A stretch of DNA of 64,000 nucleotides from UBA6772 sp965183875 (GCA_965183875.1 CBCYMK010000018.1:1-64000); one strand, 5' to 3'. Positions 1 to 8,972 are shown, numbered from the stretch's first letter. A program made the numbers and translations. Notes: generated by a model not told the origin, from the sequence alone.

Positions 1-696
1 CAGTATTTACTGCATCTTGACCAGTCATAGCATCTACAACAAACAAAGTTTCTTGCGGATTTACCAGCCTCTTTTACAGCAGTAATCTCATTCATCATCT
101 GCTCGTCTATTGCTAAACGCCCAGCAGTATCGATAATTATTACGTTGTTTCCATTTTGCTTAGCATGTGCAATTGCTGCTTTCGCTATTGCTACAGGATC
201 TTTACTTTCTTTATTTGTAAATACCTCTACTCCTACTTGCTCTGCTAAAATCTCTAACTGATTAATAGCTGCAGGACGGTAAACATCAACAGGCAACTAA
301 AAGTGGATTTTTAGATTTTTTCGTTTTTAAGAACATAGCCAGTTTCCCGGTAAAAGTAGTCTTACCAGACCCTTGTAAACCAGCAATAAGAATGGTAGAA
401 GGACTTGCTTCAAGATTTATTCCCGAAGCTTGAGCCCCCATTAATTCTGTTAACTCGTCCTTTACAAGTTTTATCATCAATTGCCCAGGTTGAAGTGCAG
501 TAAGTACATCTTGTCCAAGGGCTTGATTTTTAACTTTTTTAGTAAAGTCTTTAGCTATTTTATAACTAACATCAGCATCTAAAAGCGCTTTGCGAACTTC
601 TTTTAAGGTTTCTGCTACGTTAATTTCTGTAATCTTTCCGTGGCCTTTTAAAACTGAAAAGGCTTTGTCTAGTTTCTCGGATAAATTTTCAAACAT
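1..696 (-). CDS. ffh: Signal recognition particle GTPase Ffh (SRP54), partial and frameshifted
   Basis: Ffh binds the SRP RNA and signal sequences and delivers ribosomes to FtsY at the membrane. The first 136 codons from 696 give the helical N domain and the start of the GTPase domain, with P-loop GLQGSGKTT. Reading then continues in a second frame with DVYRPAAINQLEILAEQVG and DTAGRLAIDEQMMNE, and near the window edge in a third frame with VVDAMTGQDAVNT, all typical Ffh blocks. One extra base lies in the A pair at 288-289 and one in the T run at 60-62. The gene is normally essential, so sequence error is far likelier than inactivation. The C-terminal M domain lies outside the window. It starts 31 bases after argS on the same strand. 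Confidence 0.93.
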
Positions 697-727
697 TTCT
701 TAAGATATTAAGCTTCTAAACTATTTT

Positions 728-2512
728 TTACATTCTCTCTGGTACCGTAATACCAAGGAGTTTCATTGCCGAAGCAATTGTGCTTCCCACTAATCCCGAA
801 AGACCAATACGAAAAGCTTTGTCTTGTTCGCTGGTTGCACCGAAAATAGGGACTTGTTGATAAAACTGATTATACTCTTTTACTAAATCATAGGTGAAAT
901 TTGCAATTATAGCAGGACTGTACTCTTTAGCTGCTTCCTGAATAATTTCTGGATAGCGCAACAATACCTTTAGTAGTTCCTTTTCTTTAGGTTGTAAAGC
1001 TGTTGCTGGGTTTACTACCGAGGCTAAATCATTTGCTCTGCGCTTAAGGGAACAAATACGTGCGTGGGTATACTGAATAAAAGGACCTGTATGACCATTA
1101 AAATCAATGGATTCTTTGGGATCGAAAAGCATGCGTTTTTTAGGATCTACTTTGAGTATAAAATACTTTAAAGCTCCCATACCTATCATTTCGTAAATCG
1201 ACGCCAACTCTTCTTCTGTAAAGCCTTCTAATTTACCTAAATCTTCTGAAATAGTCTTTGCAGTAGAAACCATTTCTTGCATTAAATCATCAGCGTCTAC
1301 AACTGTACCTTCACGAGACTTCATTTTACCACTTGGCAAATCTACCATCCCGTAAGAAAGGTGGTGGCAATTTTTAGCCCATGAATAATCTAAGCGATTA
1401 AGAATCTTAAAAAGCACATTAAAATGGTAGTCTTGCTCGTTTCCAACGGTATAAACCATTCTTTCAAAATCGAAATCTATAGCACGTTGTATAGCTGTCC
1501 CAATATCTTGAGTCATATACACAGCCGTTCCATCACCACGAAGCAGCAGCTTATGATCTAATTTTTCATCGGTTAAATCTACCCATACAGAATTGTCATC
1601 TTTTTTATAAAAAATCCCTTTCTCTAATCCAGTGTCTATATACTGTTTCCCTAATAGGTAGGTATTACTTTCGTAATAATGCTTATCGAAATCTACTCCC
1701 ATTCGCGTATAGGTAGAATCGAACCCTGAATACACCCATTGGTTCATCATTTCCCAAAGAGCAACTACATCTTTGTCTTTAGCTTCCCAAAGACGAAGCA
1801 TCTTTTGTGCTTCAACCAATAGAGGAGCCTCTTTTTTAGCTTCATCTTCGGTTTTACCTTCAGCTACTAAAGCAGCAATTTCCTTTTTATATTCCTGGTC
1901 GAAACGCACATAGTACTTCCCTACTAGGTGATCGCCTTTCATACCTGAAGATTCAGGGGTTTCGCCAGCACCAAATAGTTTCCAAGCCAACATAGACTTG
2001 CAAATATGTATACCTCTATCGTTTATAATTTGTACTTTCTTAACTCTTTTACCACTTGCTTTAATAATTTCGGCTACTGAATACCCTAGTAAATTATTGC
2101 GAACGTGGCCTAGGTGTAATGGTTTGTTAGTATTCGGTGAAGAATACTCCACTACTACTTGAGGGTCTTTTTCTGTAGCTGTAAGAACTCCAAAATCATC
2201 TGTATTAAATGCTTTTGCATAAGCCTCTAACCAATATGACTCTGAAATCACCATATTTAAGAAACCTTTGACAACATTAAATTTCTCAACGAATTCAACA
2301 TTTTCTACCAGGTAATCCCCTACAAGTTCAGCAGTTTGTTCGGGTCCTTTTTTTGCAAAACGTACCAATGGAAAAACCACTAAAGTAATATCTCCTTCAA
2401 ACTCCTTACGAGTGGTTTGGAAACTAACTTGATTTTCTGGTAAATCAGCGCCAAAAAGCTCTTTTGCAGCCTTAAGTATAGGGTTTACTAAAAGTAATTC
2501 TAAGTCTTTCAT
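728..2512 (-). CDS. argS: Arginyl-tRNA synthetase
   Basis: Class I aminoacyl-tRNA synthetase that charges tRNA-Arg with arginine in the cytosol. The 594-residue product has the usual family length. An N-terminal Arg-tRNA-synthetase domain is followed by the HIGH-type signature HLGH at residues 133-136, the catalytic Rossmann core, a KMSKS-like loop KMKSREGT near residue 400, and a C-terminal anticodon-binding DALR region ending in ASAMKLLGITVPERM. The reading frame is intact. It lies 6 bases downstream of the citrulline/arginine hydrolase-like gene on the same strand, so synthetase and arginine-modifying enzymes are probably cotranscribed. Confidence 0.97.
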   Translation of the reverse strand: MKDLELLLVNPILKAAKELFGADLPENQVSFQTTRKEFEGDITLVVFPLVRFAKKGPEQTAELVGDYLVENVEFVEKFNVVKGFLNMVISESYWLEAYAKAFNTDDFGVLTATEKDPQVVVEYSSPNTNKPLHLGHVRNNLLGYSVAEIIKASGKRVKKVQIINDRGIHICKSMLAWKLFGAGETPESSGMKGDHLVGKYYVRFDQEYKKEIAALVAEGKTEDEAKKEAPLLVEAQKMLRLWEAKDKDVVALWEMMNQWVYSGFDSTYTRMGVDFDKHYYESNTYLLGKQYIDTGLEKGIFYKKDDNSVWVDLTDEKLDHKLLLRGDGTAVYMTQDIGTAIQRAIDFDFERMVYTVGNEQDYHFNVLFKILNRLDYSWAKNCHHLSYGMVDLPSGKMKSREGTVVDADDLMQEMVSTAKTISEDLGKLEGFTEEELASIYEMIGMGALKYFILKVDPKKRMLFDPKESIDFNGHTGPFIQYTHARICSLKRRANDLASVVNPATALQPKEKELLKVLLRYPEIIQEAAKEYSPAIIANFTYDLVKEYNQFYQQVPIFGATSEQDKAFRIGLSGLVGSTIASAMKLLGITVPERM

Positions 2513-2518
2513 TCTGTA

Positions 2519-3463
2519 TTATGCGTTTTTAGGCAAAAATATTTCAGCCATCATACAACGAGCACTTCCACCACCACAAGCTTCTATAGTATCTAAAGAG
2601 CTGGATAATATCTGACAGTGCTTTTCTATTTGTGCTATTTGATTTGCGTTTAAAGATTGGTGTGCCGAAGCCGACATCACCAAATACTTATCACCACCTT
2701 CACTTTGTACTTGCAGCATATTCCCTGCAAAGCGATGCTTTTGAGCTTCGGTAATATAAATCACTTCTTTACCTGTAGCCTCAAGACTCTCAACTAAAGC
2801 TTTTCTTTCTGTTTCATCATCTACCGTATCGGCACATAAAACAGCGAAACCTTCACCTAAGCACATCATTACGTTGGTATGGTAAATAGCTAAACGCTCT
2901 GTACCTACCGTTTGGTTAGATGTAAATGCAACAGTTGTATATCCGAACTTCTCACAAAAATCATTTAAAATTGTAGCGTCTGTTCTTAAGGACAAAGCAG
3001 CGTACACAATTTTATTTACCCTATCGAGTAACATTGATCCCGTACCTTCTAAAAAGAGCTCCTCACTTTCGTAATGCGAAAAGTCTATGACTTCGTTTAT
3101 TACAAAATCGTGCTTTTCTTTAAGAATCGTTAGTACATCTTCTCTTCTTTCTAATCTGCGATTCTCAGCGCACATAGGATACAACCCTACTCGACCATCT
3201 TGGTGAAATGAAATCCAGTTATTTGGAAAAATAGAATCTGGAGTATTAGGCTCCAAAGTATCTTCTATCACAACGACCTCAACACCTTTAGCTCTCAGTT
3301 TCTCAACAAAAGTATCGAATTCGTTTTGAGCTTGTGCTTGCACTTGGTCGGCAGTAACGCCTTCCAAAACTTGTTGGTAATAATTATTCACAGCCGTTTG
3401 CTCGTTAAAACGAAATGCAACTGGGCGAATCATCATTATACTTGAAGTAATCTGTCTTTTCAT
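2519..3463 (-). CDS. ctlX: CtlX-type arginine-deiminase-superfamily hydrolase
   Basis: A 314-residue member of the guanidino-group-modifying superfamily (arginine deiminase, amidinotransferase, DDAH). It matches the pattern of the citrulline-utilisation hydrolase CtlX common in Bacteroidota. Visible features are the substrate-binding block SIFPNNWISFHQDG near residues 78-91, an acidic EGTGSMLLD segment, and the C-terminal catalytic-cysteine motif GGGSARCMMAE. It would hydrolyse a C-N bond in arginine, citrulline or a methylated derivative; the exact substrate cannot be read from sequence. It sits between a second superfamily member (one base upstream) and argS (6 bases downstream), which points to an arginine-handling operon. 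Confidence 0.85.
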   Translation of the reverse strand: MKRQITSSIMMIRPVAFRFNEQTAVNNYYQQVLEGVTADQVQAQAQNEFDTFVEKLRAKGVEVVVIEDTLEPNTPDSIFPNNWISFHQDGRVGLYPMCAENRRLERREDVLTILKEKHDFVINEVIDFSHYESEELFLEGTGSMLLDRVNKIVYAALSLRTDATILNDFCEKFGYTTVAFTSNQTVGTERLAIYHTNVMMCLGEGFAVLCADTVDDETERKALVESLEATGKEVIYITEAQKHRFAGNMLQVQSEGGDKYLVMSASAHQSLNANQIAQIEKHCQILSSSLDTIEACGGGSARCMMAEIFLPKNA

Positions 3464-3464
3464 T

Positions 3465-4385
3465 CTATTTTCTTCTTAATGGCAATGTAGAACATCTTAA
3501 TAAACCTTCCATTTTAGCAATCTCAGCGTATGGAATTTCCTCAACAGTAAAGCCACGTCTACGCAACTCTGTGTTTAAGCGCGTAAATCCTTTTTCAGAA
3601 ACAATTACTTCAGGACTGATAGAAAACAAATTCGAATTCATGGCATACATCTCGTCTCTAGTGATTTCGATGATATTTTCGGCTCCAAAATAATTCAATA
3701 AAAACTGTACATCGTCTTCACTTTTAAATCCACCAGGGTATATAACAGCTTGATTTTTTCCGATAGGCTGAAAACAACAATCTAAATGCAAGGCATTGTC
3801 TCTAGGCTCGGTATCAGACTTATTCAGTTCGAAAGAAAAAACAGTACGCGAAGGGAAAGTCTTTTGTAAAAAAGCTACTCCAGCGTAGTTGGTACGCGCA
3901 CAAGTGTACTTCTCAAAATCTGCTTTATTAGAAACTCCAACAAAAATACAATCTTCCCAAGGCATTACATCACCACCTTCTACACGAGTTCCTTCAGGCA
4001 TTCTCACTATTGAACATTCATCTATTTCAGCTACTACAGAAGAAATAGCTTCAAATTCTCTAGCTCTATCTTTTAATATATTGGGTACTATAAATTTCTC
4101 ATCAATCACAAAAGCAATATCTCTTGAGAAAATCTGATTATAGTTCTCTAAGTTTTCTGGTCTATAAACTTCTACCCCATATTTAGCAAAAACAGCATCA
4201 AAAGCAGCCATCTCTTTCAAGAGGTCACTTTCAATCGGAAAAGTACCGGCCTTTATATGCTCCTTAGACTTTGGGTCGTAGGCTTCGCTAAGTGAAGGGG
4301 TTCCACCAAAATCTTGAGCTATACCAAGCACTACAGCTTCTAAAGCAGCAGTCTCATCTTTCACACTTATTGAGAGTCTTTTCAT
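3465..4385 (-). CDS. Dimethylarginine dimethylaminohydrolase / arginine deiminase family protein
   Basis: A 306-residue protein of the same superfamily as the adjacent CtlX-like protein but clearly diverged from it. Visible pieces are SRDIAFVIDEKFI, the metal- or substrate-site-like EGGDVMPWED, the catalytic-His segment ALHLDCCF, and a C-terminal cysteine motif GLLRCSTLPLRR resembling amidinotransferases and DDAH. It is the first gene of the four-gene minus-strand set and has a good Bacteroidota promoter just upstream at 4406-4413. It probably acts on arginine, methylarginine or a guanidino metabolite. The choice between deiminase, DDAH and amidinotransferase activity is open. Confidence 0.8.
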   Translation of the reverse strand: MKRLSISVKDETAALEAVVLGIAQDFGGTPSLSEAYDPKSKEHIKAGTFPIESDLLKEMAAFDAVFAKYGVEVYRPENLENYNQIFSRDIAFVIDEKFIVPNILKDRAREFEAISSVVAEIDECSIVRMPEGTRVEGGDVMPWEDCIFVGVSNKADFEKYTCARTNYAGVAFLQKTFPSRTVFSFELNKSDTEPRDNALHLDCCFQPIGKNQAVIYPGGFKSEDDVQFLLNYFGAENIIEITRDEMYAMNSNLFSISPEVIVSEKGFTRLNTELRRRGFTVEEIPYAEIAKMEGLLRCSTLPLRRK

Positions 4386-4405
4386 TGTAGAAATCTTATA
4401 GTTTG

Positions 4406-4413
4406 CAAAGGTA
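4406..4413 (-). promoter_or_regulatory. Bacteroidota -7 promoter element for the arginine operon
   Basis: On the minus strand this reads TACCTTTG, an exact match to the Bacteroidota primary-sigma -7 consensus TAnnTTTG. It lies about 21 bases upstream of the start codon of the DDAH-like gene. No convincing -33 TTG is visible. It likely drives the DDAH-like, ctlX, argS and ffh genes. Confidence 0.65.
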
Positions 4414-4679
4414 ATAGAATCCCATTGGAATTGGCTTATTTAGAGGAAATATATGGGAGTAAATTAGGCTTGGTATTAGAGGATATCAGATTGTAATTTA
4501 TGGGGATTTCTAGAAAATAAATCCACCCATTTATATGGATATATCCTGTCTTTGAGGAGAACTTAAAAATCACTAAATTCAAATCTGTTAAACCCAAAGC
4601 AACTTTGCTTGGAATTTCATATAGATAAACCTAAAATCAGCTACTATTCTTTTACAAAGAATATTAAATAAAACATAAA

Positions 4680-5609
4680 ATGGAAAAAAATATATTACCA
4701 GTCGAAGCAATTCAAGAAAGAGATGTAGATTTAATTCTACTGGAAGAATTAGCAACGGACAACGCTTTCTGTGAGTGGTTTATTAATGAATTAGGCTTAC
4801 CAAAGATTTCTGAAAACGCAGGTGTTTGGAGAAGCATTACAGGGTATGGACTAGGAGAAACAGACATTCTATTTTCATACAATTCTGAAAGCAAACGAAT
4901 TTATATTTTAATAGAAAATAAACTAGATGCGTCATTTCAAGACAAACAATTTGAAAGATATATTCAACGTGCAGAGAATTATGTAAATGACAACTCTTGT
5001 GATACTGCCTTTGCAATTTTAGTAGCTCCTAAACAGTACTGCGACAATCAGAGTCAATTTGAAAATTTCGTCTCCTATGAACAAATTTCTAAAAGGCTTG
5101 AGTTTACGGGAACAAAAAGAAATATATTTAAAAGTAATTTACTGAAAATAGCATCAGAAAAACTCAGACGAGGTTATCAACCAGTTAATTCTAAATCAGT
5201 TCAAAAATTTTGGTACTCCTACTGGAAACTTAAAGAAGATAAATATCCAAATCTGCGAATGAAAAAGCCTGATATTGTCCCACAAAATAGCGATTGGCCT
5301 ATGCTTTATGATGACGATTTAAAAGGAATTGTTTTTTACCATAAACTAGGACAAGGAAACACTGATGTTACTTTTAAAAAATACCCAACAGAAACAGAGT
5401 ATAAAATAAGAGACTTACTTCCAGATAAATATGAATTAGTTAAGCACAGTAAAAGTTTTTCTATTCGTATATTTTCAGGGAAAATTGACAGAACAAAAGA
5501 CTTTGATATACAAAATTCTGTAATAAATAAAGGTCTTGAAAATTTAGAAGAAATAAGGTTGTGGCTGAATAAAAATAAAGAGAATTGGTGCCAAACTAAA
5601 ACCGTATAA
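4680..5609 (+). CDS. PD-(D/E)XK nuclease family protein (orphan)
   Basis: A 309-residue cytosolic protein with a PD-(D/E)XK nuclease core in its first 120 residues. Asp62 lies in GETDILF, and Glu79-x-Lys81 in YILIENKLD is followed by a QFERYIQRAENY helix, the usual order of the fold. Other members include restriction and repair nucleases and many defence proteins of unknown target. The C-terminal half (from about residue 170) has no recognised domain. No methyltransferase or helicase partner is present. The next gene (DUF2200) starts one base after the stop codon, so the two are translationally linked. The first ATG gives a complete nuclease fold. Confidence 0.7.
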   Translation: MEKNILPVEAIQERDVDLILLEELATDNAFCEWFINELGLPKISENAGVWRSITGYGLGETDILFSYNSESKRIYILIENKLDASFQDKQFERYIQRAENYVNDNSCDTAFAILVAPKQYCDNQSQFENFVSYEQISKRLEFTGTKRNIFKSNLLKIASEKLRRGYQPVNSKSVQKFWYSYWKLKEDKYPNLRMKKPDIVPQNSDWPMLYDDDLKGIVFYHKLGQGNTDVTFKKYPTETEYKIRDLLPDKYELVKHSKSFSIRIFSGKIDRTKDFDIQNSVINKGLENLEEIRLWLNKNKENWCQTKTV

Positions 5610-5610
5610 A

Positions 5611-5988
5611 ATGAAAGTTACAGCAGAGAAAAACGAAAAGATTGCGAATATGATTTTCGCTTCTATCTATCCGCTCTACTGGAATAGATTGGAAAAGCAT
5701 GGTAGAACAAAAGAAGAGTTCCACAAAGTAATAGAGTGGTTTACAGGATTTGATGAGGAGAAACTACAGACACTTATTACAGAGAAAGTAAACTTTAGAG
5801 CCTTTTATGAAAAAGCAAATATTCATCCTAATGCACACCTAATTAAAGGAGTTGTTTGTGGTTATAGAATTGAAGAAATAGATGCTGAATTTGAATTGTA
5901 TAAACACTGTAGGCAATTGGAGAAGCTGATAGATGAATTGGCAAAAGGTCGTAAAATGGAAAAGATTTTGAGAGTAGAAAAGAAATAA
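5611..5988 (+). CDS. DUF2200 domain-containing protein
   Basis: A 125-residue protein matching the DUF2200 pattern: IANMIFASIYPLYWNRLEK at the start, a middle IEWFTGF segment, INPNAHLIKG-like IHPNAHLIKGVVCGYR, and a lysine-rich end. The family is small, soluble and of unknown function. It is found scattered in accessory regions of bacterial genomes. It begins one base after the PD-(D/E)XK gene and 33 bases before a DUF2071 gene, so the three may be one transcript. Confidence 0.8.
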   Translation: MKVTAEKNEKIANMIFASIYPLYWNRLEKHGRTKEEFHKVIEWFTGFDEEKLQTLITEKVNFRAFYEKANIHPNAHLIKGVVCGYRIEEIDAEFELYKHCRQLEKLIDELAKGRKMEKILRVEKK

Positions 5989-6021
5989 AAACTATTCATT
6001 GAAAGGAATTATACTAGAACT

Positions 6022-6816
6022 ATGAAATACCAAAATAGCACAAACAATCGGATACAAAAAAGAGCTTCTAGAAGTTTACTTGATGTTAACACAGAGCTTG
6101 AGCATTTTGCCATAATCTCTTATAGAGTACAGCTTGAAAGGATTGAACATTTAATACCAGAACCATTCAAACTGTGGACTTATACCGAAGAAGGTATTGA
6201 GTATGCCTTAGTGAGTGCTGTGCCATTTAAAGACAAGGATTTTGCCTTTCATAGAATATCAAAATTCCCAAAATTTAATTTCTATCAAACAAATTTCAGA
6301 GCTTACATAATTGACCAACGCGACCAGACTTATTCAGCTTGGTTTTTCTGTACTACTCTAGGATCTATAACTGCTATTATACCAAAAGTACTTTGGAAAA
6401 TGCCTTGGGAGTATGCTAAATACAAATTCAGTTTTAAGAAAGACAAGGAGCATTATTCTGAATATAAAATGGAGTTCAAGTCTAAACTCGGAAACGGAAT
6501 TATAGATATTGAAAGCACCGGAAAAGAAGTGAAATTACTAGAGGGTTTTAAAGACATACAGCAACAAGTACATATTTTAACACATCCTATAATTGGCTAC
6601 TACCACAGGTCTAATAAGGAATTAGGGACTTATGAAATATGGCATCCTGAAATAGATTTAAAGGAAGGGAAAGCAAATACTTTGTATTTTGAATTGTTTG
6701 AGAAATTAGGATTACTGACAAAGGAAGAGATGAATAATCCACATTCCGTTTTACTTACTCCAAAAATAGAATTTGACATCCTCCTCCCTCCTAAAAAAAT
6801 GCAGAACAATTACTAA
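6022..6816 (+). CDS. DUF2071 family protein (acetoacetate-decarboxylase-like fold)
   Basis: The 264-residue product resembles DUF2071 proteins. An N-terminal segment, FAIISYRVQLERIEHLIPEP, is followed by YALVSAVPFKDKDFAF, NFRAYIIDQ and a WFFCTTLGS block. The family is structurally related to acetoacetate decarboxylase but has no established reaction. It has no signal peptide or clear membrane segment. It follows DUF2200 by 33 bases. The assignment rests on family-like sequence blocks and could not be tested by search here. Confidence 0.7.
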   Translation: MKYQNSTNNRIQKRASRSLLDVNTELEHFAIISYRVQLERIEHLIPEPFKLWTYTEEGIEYALVSAVPFKDKDFAFHRISKFPKFNFYQTNFRAYIIDQRDQTYSAWFFCTTLGSITAIIPKVLWKMPWEYAKYKFSFKKDKEHYSEYKMEFKSKLGNGIIDIESTGKEVKLLEGFKDIQQQVHILTHPIIGYYHRSNKELGTYEIWHPEIDLKEGKANTLYFELFEKLGLLTKEEMNNPHSVLLTPKIEFDILLPPKKMQNNY

Positions 6817-6863
6817 TTAATATAAAATAATTATACGAATCTAATACATTTTGAAAACACAAG

Positions 6864-6887
6864 TTTTGTACATATATTTGTACAAAA
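6864..6887. promoter_or_regulatory. YefM-YoeB operator with two TGTACA hexamers
   Basis: Two identical TGTACA hexamers (6867-6872 and 6879-6884) lie 12 bases apart centre to centre, inside a perfect inverted repeat TTTTGTAC...GTACAAAA that ends 10 bases before the yefM start. The E. coli YefM-YoeB operator is known to use TGTACA cores with this same 12-base spacing, so autorepression by the antitoxin and toxin-antitoxin complex is strongly suggested. Confidence 0.85.
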
Positions 6888-6897
6888 TAAAGACATT

Positions 6898-7149
6898 ATG
6901 ATTACAGCAAGTATATCAGATTTTAGAAAAGACATAAAGGAATACTTCAGTAAGGTTACAGAAAATTTCGAAACCCTAATTATCCACAGAGGTAAAAACT
7001 CTGGTGTTGTAGTCATTTCATTAGAAGAATACAATTCTCTTCTAAGCACACAACACGAAATATCCTCCAATAAAAACAAAGCACGTTTAGATTCTGCTAT
7101 TGATAAATTTAAAGAGGGGGATTCTTTTAATAAGAAACTTATTGAATAA
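6898..7149 (+). CDS. yefM: YefM-family antitoxin
   Basis: Type II antitoxin of the Phd/YefM family, 83 residues. The N terminus MITASISDFRKDIKEYFSKV and the strand HRGKNSGVVVISLEEYNSLL form the DNA-binding fold of the family. The C-terminal half (about residues 55-83) is charged and likely disordered, the part that wraps the toxin. The stop codon overlaps the toxin start by one base (TAATG). A matching operator sits just upstream, so the protein very probably represses its own operon. Confidence 0.93.
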   Translation: MITASISDFRKDIKEYFSKVTENFETLIIHRGKNSGVVVISLEEYNSLLSTQHEISSNKNKARLDSAIDKFKEGDSFNKKLIE

Positions 7150-7409
7150 TGAAATATGTATTTGTAGACGAATCTTGGGAAGACTATTTGTATTGGCAGA
7201 GGATAGATAAAAAAATGCTCAAACGGATAAACTTACTCTTAAAAGATATTGCAAGAAACCCATATGAAGGAATTGGCAAGCCTGAACCATTAAAACACAA
7301 TTACAGAGGGTTTTGGTCGAGACGGATTGATGGGGAGCACAGATTAATTTACCAAGTAAGAGAAAATGAAATCAGGATACTTAAATGTAGGTTTCATTAC
7401 GACTCATAG
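7149..7409 (+). CDS. yoeB: YoeB-family toxin (ribosome-dependent mRNA interferase)
   Basis: An 86-residue Txe/YoeB toxin of the RelE superfamily that cleaves mRNA on the ribosome when released from YefM. It shows the family start YVFVDESWEDYLYWQ, the core KRINLLLKDIARNPYEGIGKPEPLK, and the ending HRLIYQVRENEIRILKCRFHYDS, which includes the conserved C-terminal histidine-tyrosine catalytic region. The length is normal and no damage is seen, so the pair looks functional. Translation is coupled to yefM through the overlapping TAATG. Confidence 0.94.
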   Translation: MKYVFVDESWEDYLYWQRIDKKMLKRINLLLKDIARNPYEGIGKPEPLKHNYRGFWSRRIDGEHRLIYQVRENEIRILKCRFHYDS

Positions 7410-7485
7410 AATATTCATTTGAAAAACTGAGCTAAAAACGAAAGTACTTGGCTTAATTGAAAAAGCGCTTCACTTAAGCTTTAAA

Positions 7486-7493
7486 TAAATTTG
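7486..7493 (+). promoter_or_regulatory. Promoter element ahead of the SRPBCC relic
   Basis: TAAATTTG matches the TAnnTTTG consensus 23 bases before the ATG at 7516. The promoter and start of the gene are preserved although the coding region behind them is decayed. Confidence 0.5.
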
Positions 7494-7515
7494 CTATTCA
7501 TTAAAACTAAAAATT

Positions 7516-7760
7516 ATGACTAGGATAAAAAAAGCAAGTGTAAAAATAAAAATTAATGCTCCGGCAAGTGATGTATGGAAAGTAATTCATGATGACTTTA
7601 CAAATATTGGCAATTACAATCCAACCTTAGGAGAACCTAAAACTTGTTTAAAAAGACTAAATTGGCTCTAACCTTTTGGTTTATTGATTTACGTGAATTT
7701 GGCTCTATGAAGAAGAATTTTAACGTAATGAGATAGAAATATAAGAGGAACTGTTTCTGT
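7516..7760 (+). pseudogene. Decayed SRPBCC (START-like) family gene
   Basis: The ATG at 7516 opens a 51-residue frame (stop at 7669-7671) that begins like an SRPBCC ligand-binding protein: VKIKINAPASDVWKVIHDDF, then TNIGNYNPTLGEP. The family is normally about 140-160 residues. Downstream, other frames give short pieces such as FGSMKKNFNVM and RGTVSV that look like the family C terminus, but the middle is missing and several stops intervene. This looks like an internally deleted, inactive gene; a few sequence errors alone would not explain it. It ends where the inverted-repeat border of the next gene begins. Confidence 0.55.
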
Positions 7761-7779
7761 TATACAAATGTTGTGCAGC
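7760..7779. repeat. Left inverted-repeat border of a possible gene cassette
   Basis: The 20 bases here, read in reverse complement, align with 8977-8998 beyond the nuclease gene; CTGCA and TGTATAA are shared, with a few mismatches and two gap positions between. The two borders enclose exactly one gene (7800-8972). Confidence 0.5.
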
Positions 7780-7799
7780 AGCCGAAAAAACACACGTAA

Positions 7800-8972
7800 A
7801 TGAATGACAATAAAAAAAATGAATTGAGTAATTTGGTTAAAGACCCAAAATTGGAGGAATTGTCATTAAGTCTTCATACACCTAATTTTTTCAGCATATT
7901 GAATGTAACAAAAACGGAAATTAGGCATTCAAATTTTCTTGCTTGGTTGATGACACCAAATGAAAGCCACAATTTGAATACAATATTTTTAAAATGGTTT
8001 TTAAAAGACATCTTTTCGTCTGAAAAAATTGACTGGGCAAATGAATTTTCTATTGACTCCTTGAACTTACATAACATTAAAGTTTTTCGAGAATGGCAGA
8101 ATATTGACATACTAATTGTGCACGAAGATTTTGTTATTGCAATCGAAAACAAAGTCGATTCATCCGAACATTCAAGACAACTAAAAAGATACTCTGATTT
8201 AATAAATGAATCATTTCCCGATTTGAAAAAAGCATTTGTTTTTTTAACAATTGATGGACTAAATCCGAAAGATGAAGAAGATGCCAATCAATATATTTCT
8301 ATTGATTACGGGATGATAAAATCACTTATAGAAATCGTGTTATCTGTTTATAAAAACTCATTATCACAAAGAATACAGTATTACATAGAAGATTACCTTC
8401 TTATTTTAAATAGATATATAATGAAAGAACACGAATCAGTAGAATTAGCACAGCAATTATATAAAAATCATAAAGAAGCGATTGATTTTATCATCGAAAA
8501 TATACCAGATAAAATAGCGGAAGTCCGTGAAGTAATAGAAGAAACAATTATTGAGGAAGGTTATATTCTTGAAACTTGCAATAAATACTACGCTCGATTC
8601 TTAACTAAAAAACTATCTCCAATTATGCCGAAAACAGGTATTTTAGGTTGGAAAGAGAATGAAAGTTTTCTATTTGAAATGGCATATTGGGAAAAAGGAC
8701 TTTCATTAAAATTTGTGATTTCACCTGGAAATGAAAAAAACAGACAAGTGCTTGCTGATATTATGAAGAGCCTGCCCAAAAATAAAAAGCCTGCTGGAAA
8801 AAAATGGTGGACTCTTTATAGTGATGCGAGAAAAGTAAATTTTACGAATGAAAAATATGAAGATAGCGGAGAAGTAAAAACATTAATTCAAAAATTATTG
8901 CGTGAAAATGAGAACATAATTAATGAATTTGAGAGTAAAGTAATCGAAGCATCGGAAATGTTTGAAAAATAA
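7800..8972 (+). CDS. PD-(D/E)XK nuclease superfamily protein (PDDEXK_4-like)
   Basis: A 390-residue protein resembling the PDDEXK_4 family. An N-terminal E40-x2-H43 SNFLAWL segment is typical of the family. Asp103 in NIDILIVHED and Glu116-x-Lys118 in VIAIENKVDS, followed by HSRQLKRYSDL, form the nuclease core. From about residue 200 the protein is helical and lysine-rich with no recognised domain. The family is scattered in accessory DNA and is often suspected of defence roles, but no substrate is established. Inverted repeats (7760-7779 and 8977-8998) flank it, and no partner gene is adjacent, so it looks like a single-gene mobile cassette. It is not closely similar to the nuclease at 4680-5609. 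Confidence 0.75.
   Translation: MNDNKKNELSNLVKDPKLEELSLSLHTPNFFSILNVTKTEIRHSNFLAWLMTPNESHNLNTIFLKWFLKDIFSSEKIDWANEFSIDSLNLHNIKVFREWQNIDILIVHEDFVIAIENKVDSSEHSRQLKRYSDLINESFPDLKKAFVFLTIDGLNPKDEEDANQYISIDYGMIKSLIEIVLSVYKNSLSQRIQYYIEDYLLILNRYIMKEHESVELAQQLYKNHKEAIDFIIENIPDKIAEVREVIEETIIEEGYILETCNKYYARFLTKKLSPIMPKTGILGWKENESFLFEMAYWEKGLSLKFVISPGNEKNRQVLADIMKSLPKNKKPAGKKWWTLYSDARKVNFTNEKYEDSGEVKTLIQKLLRENENIINEFESKVIEASEMFEK

Noticed and set aside
4520..4620. Small palindromes (around GGATATATCC and AAGCAA...TTGCTT) in the divergent gap before the first nuclease
   Set aside because: Short palindromes are common in A/T-rich DNA and nothing links them to a regulator.
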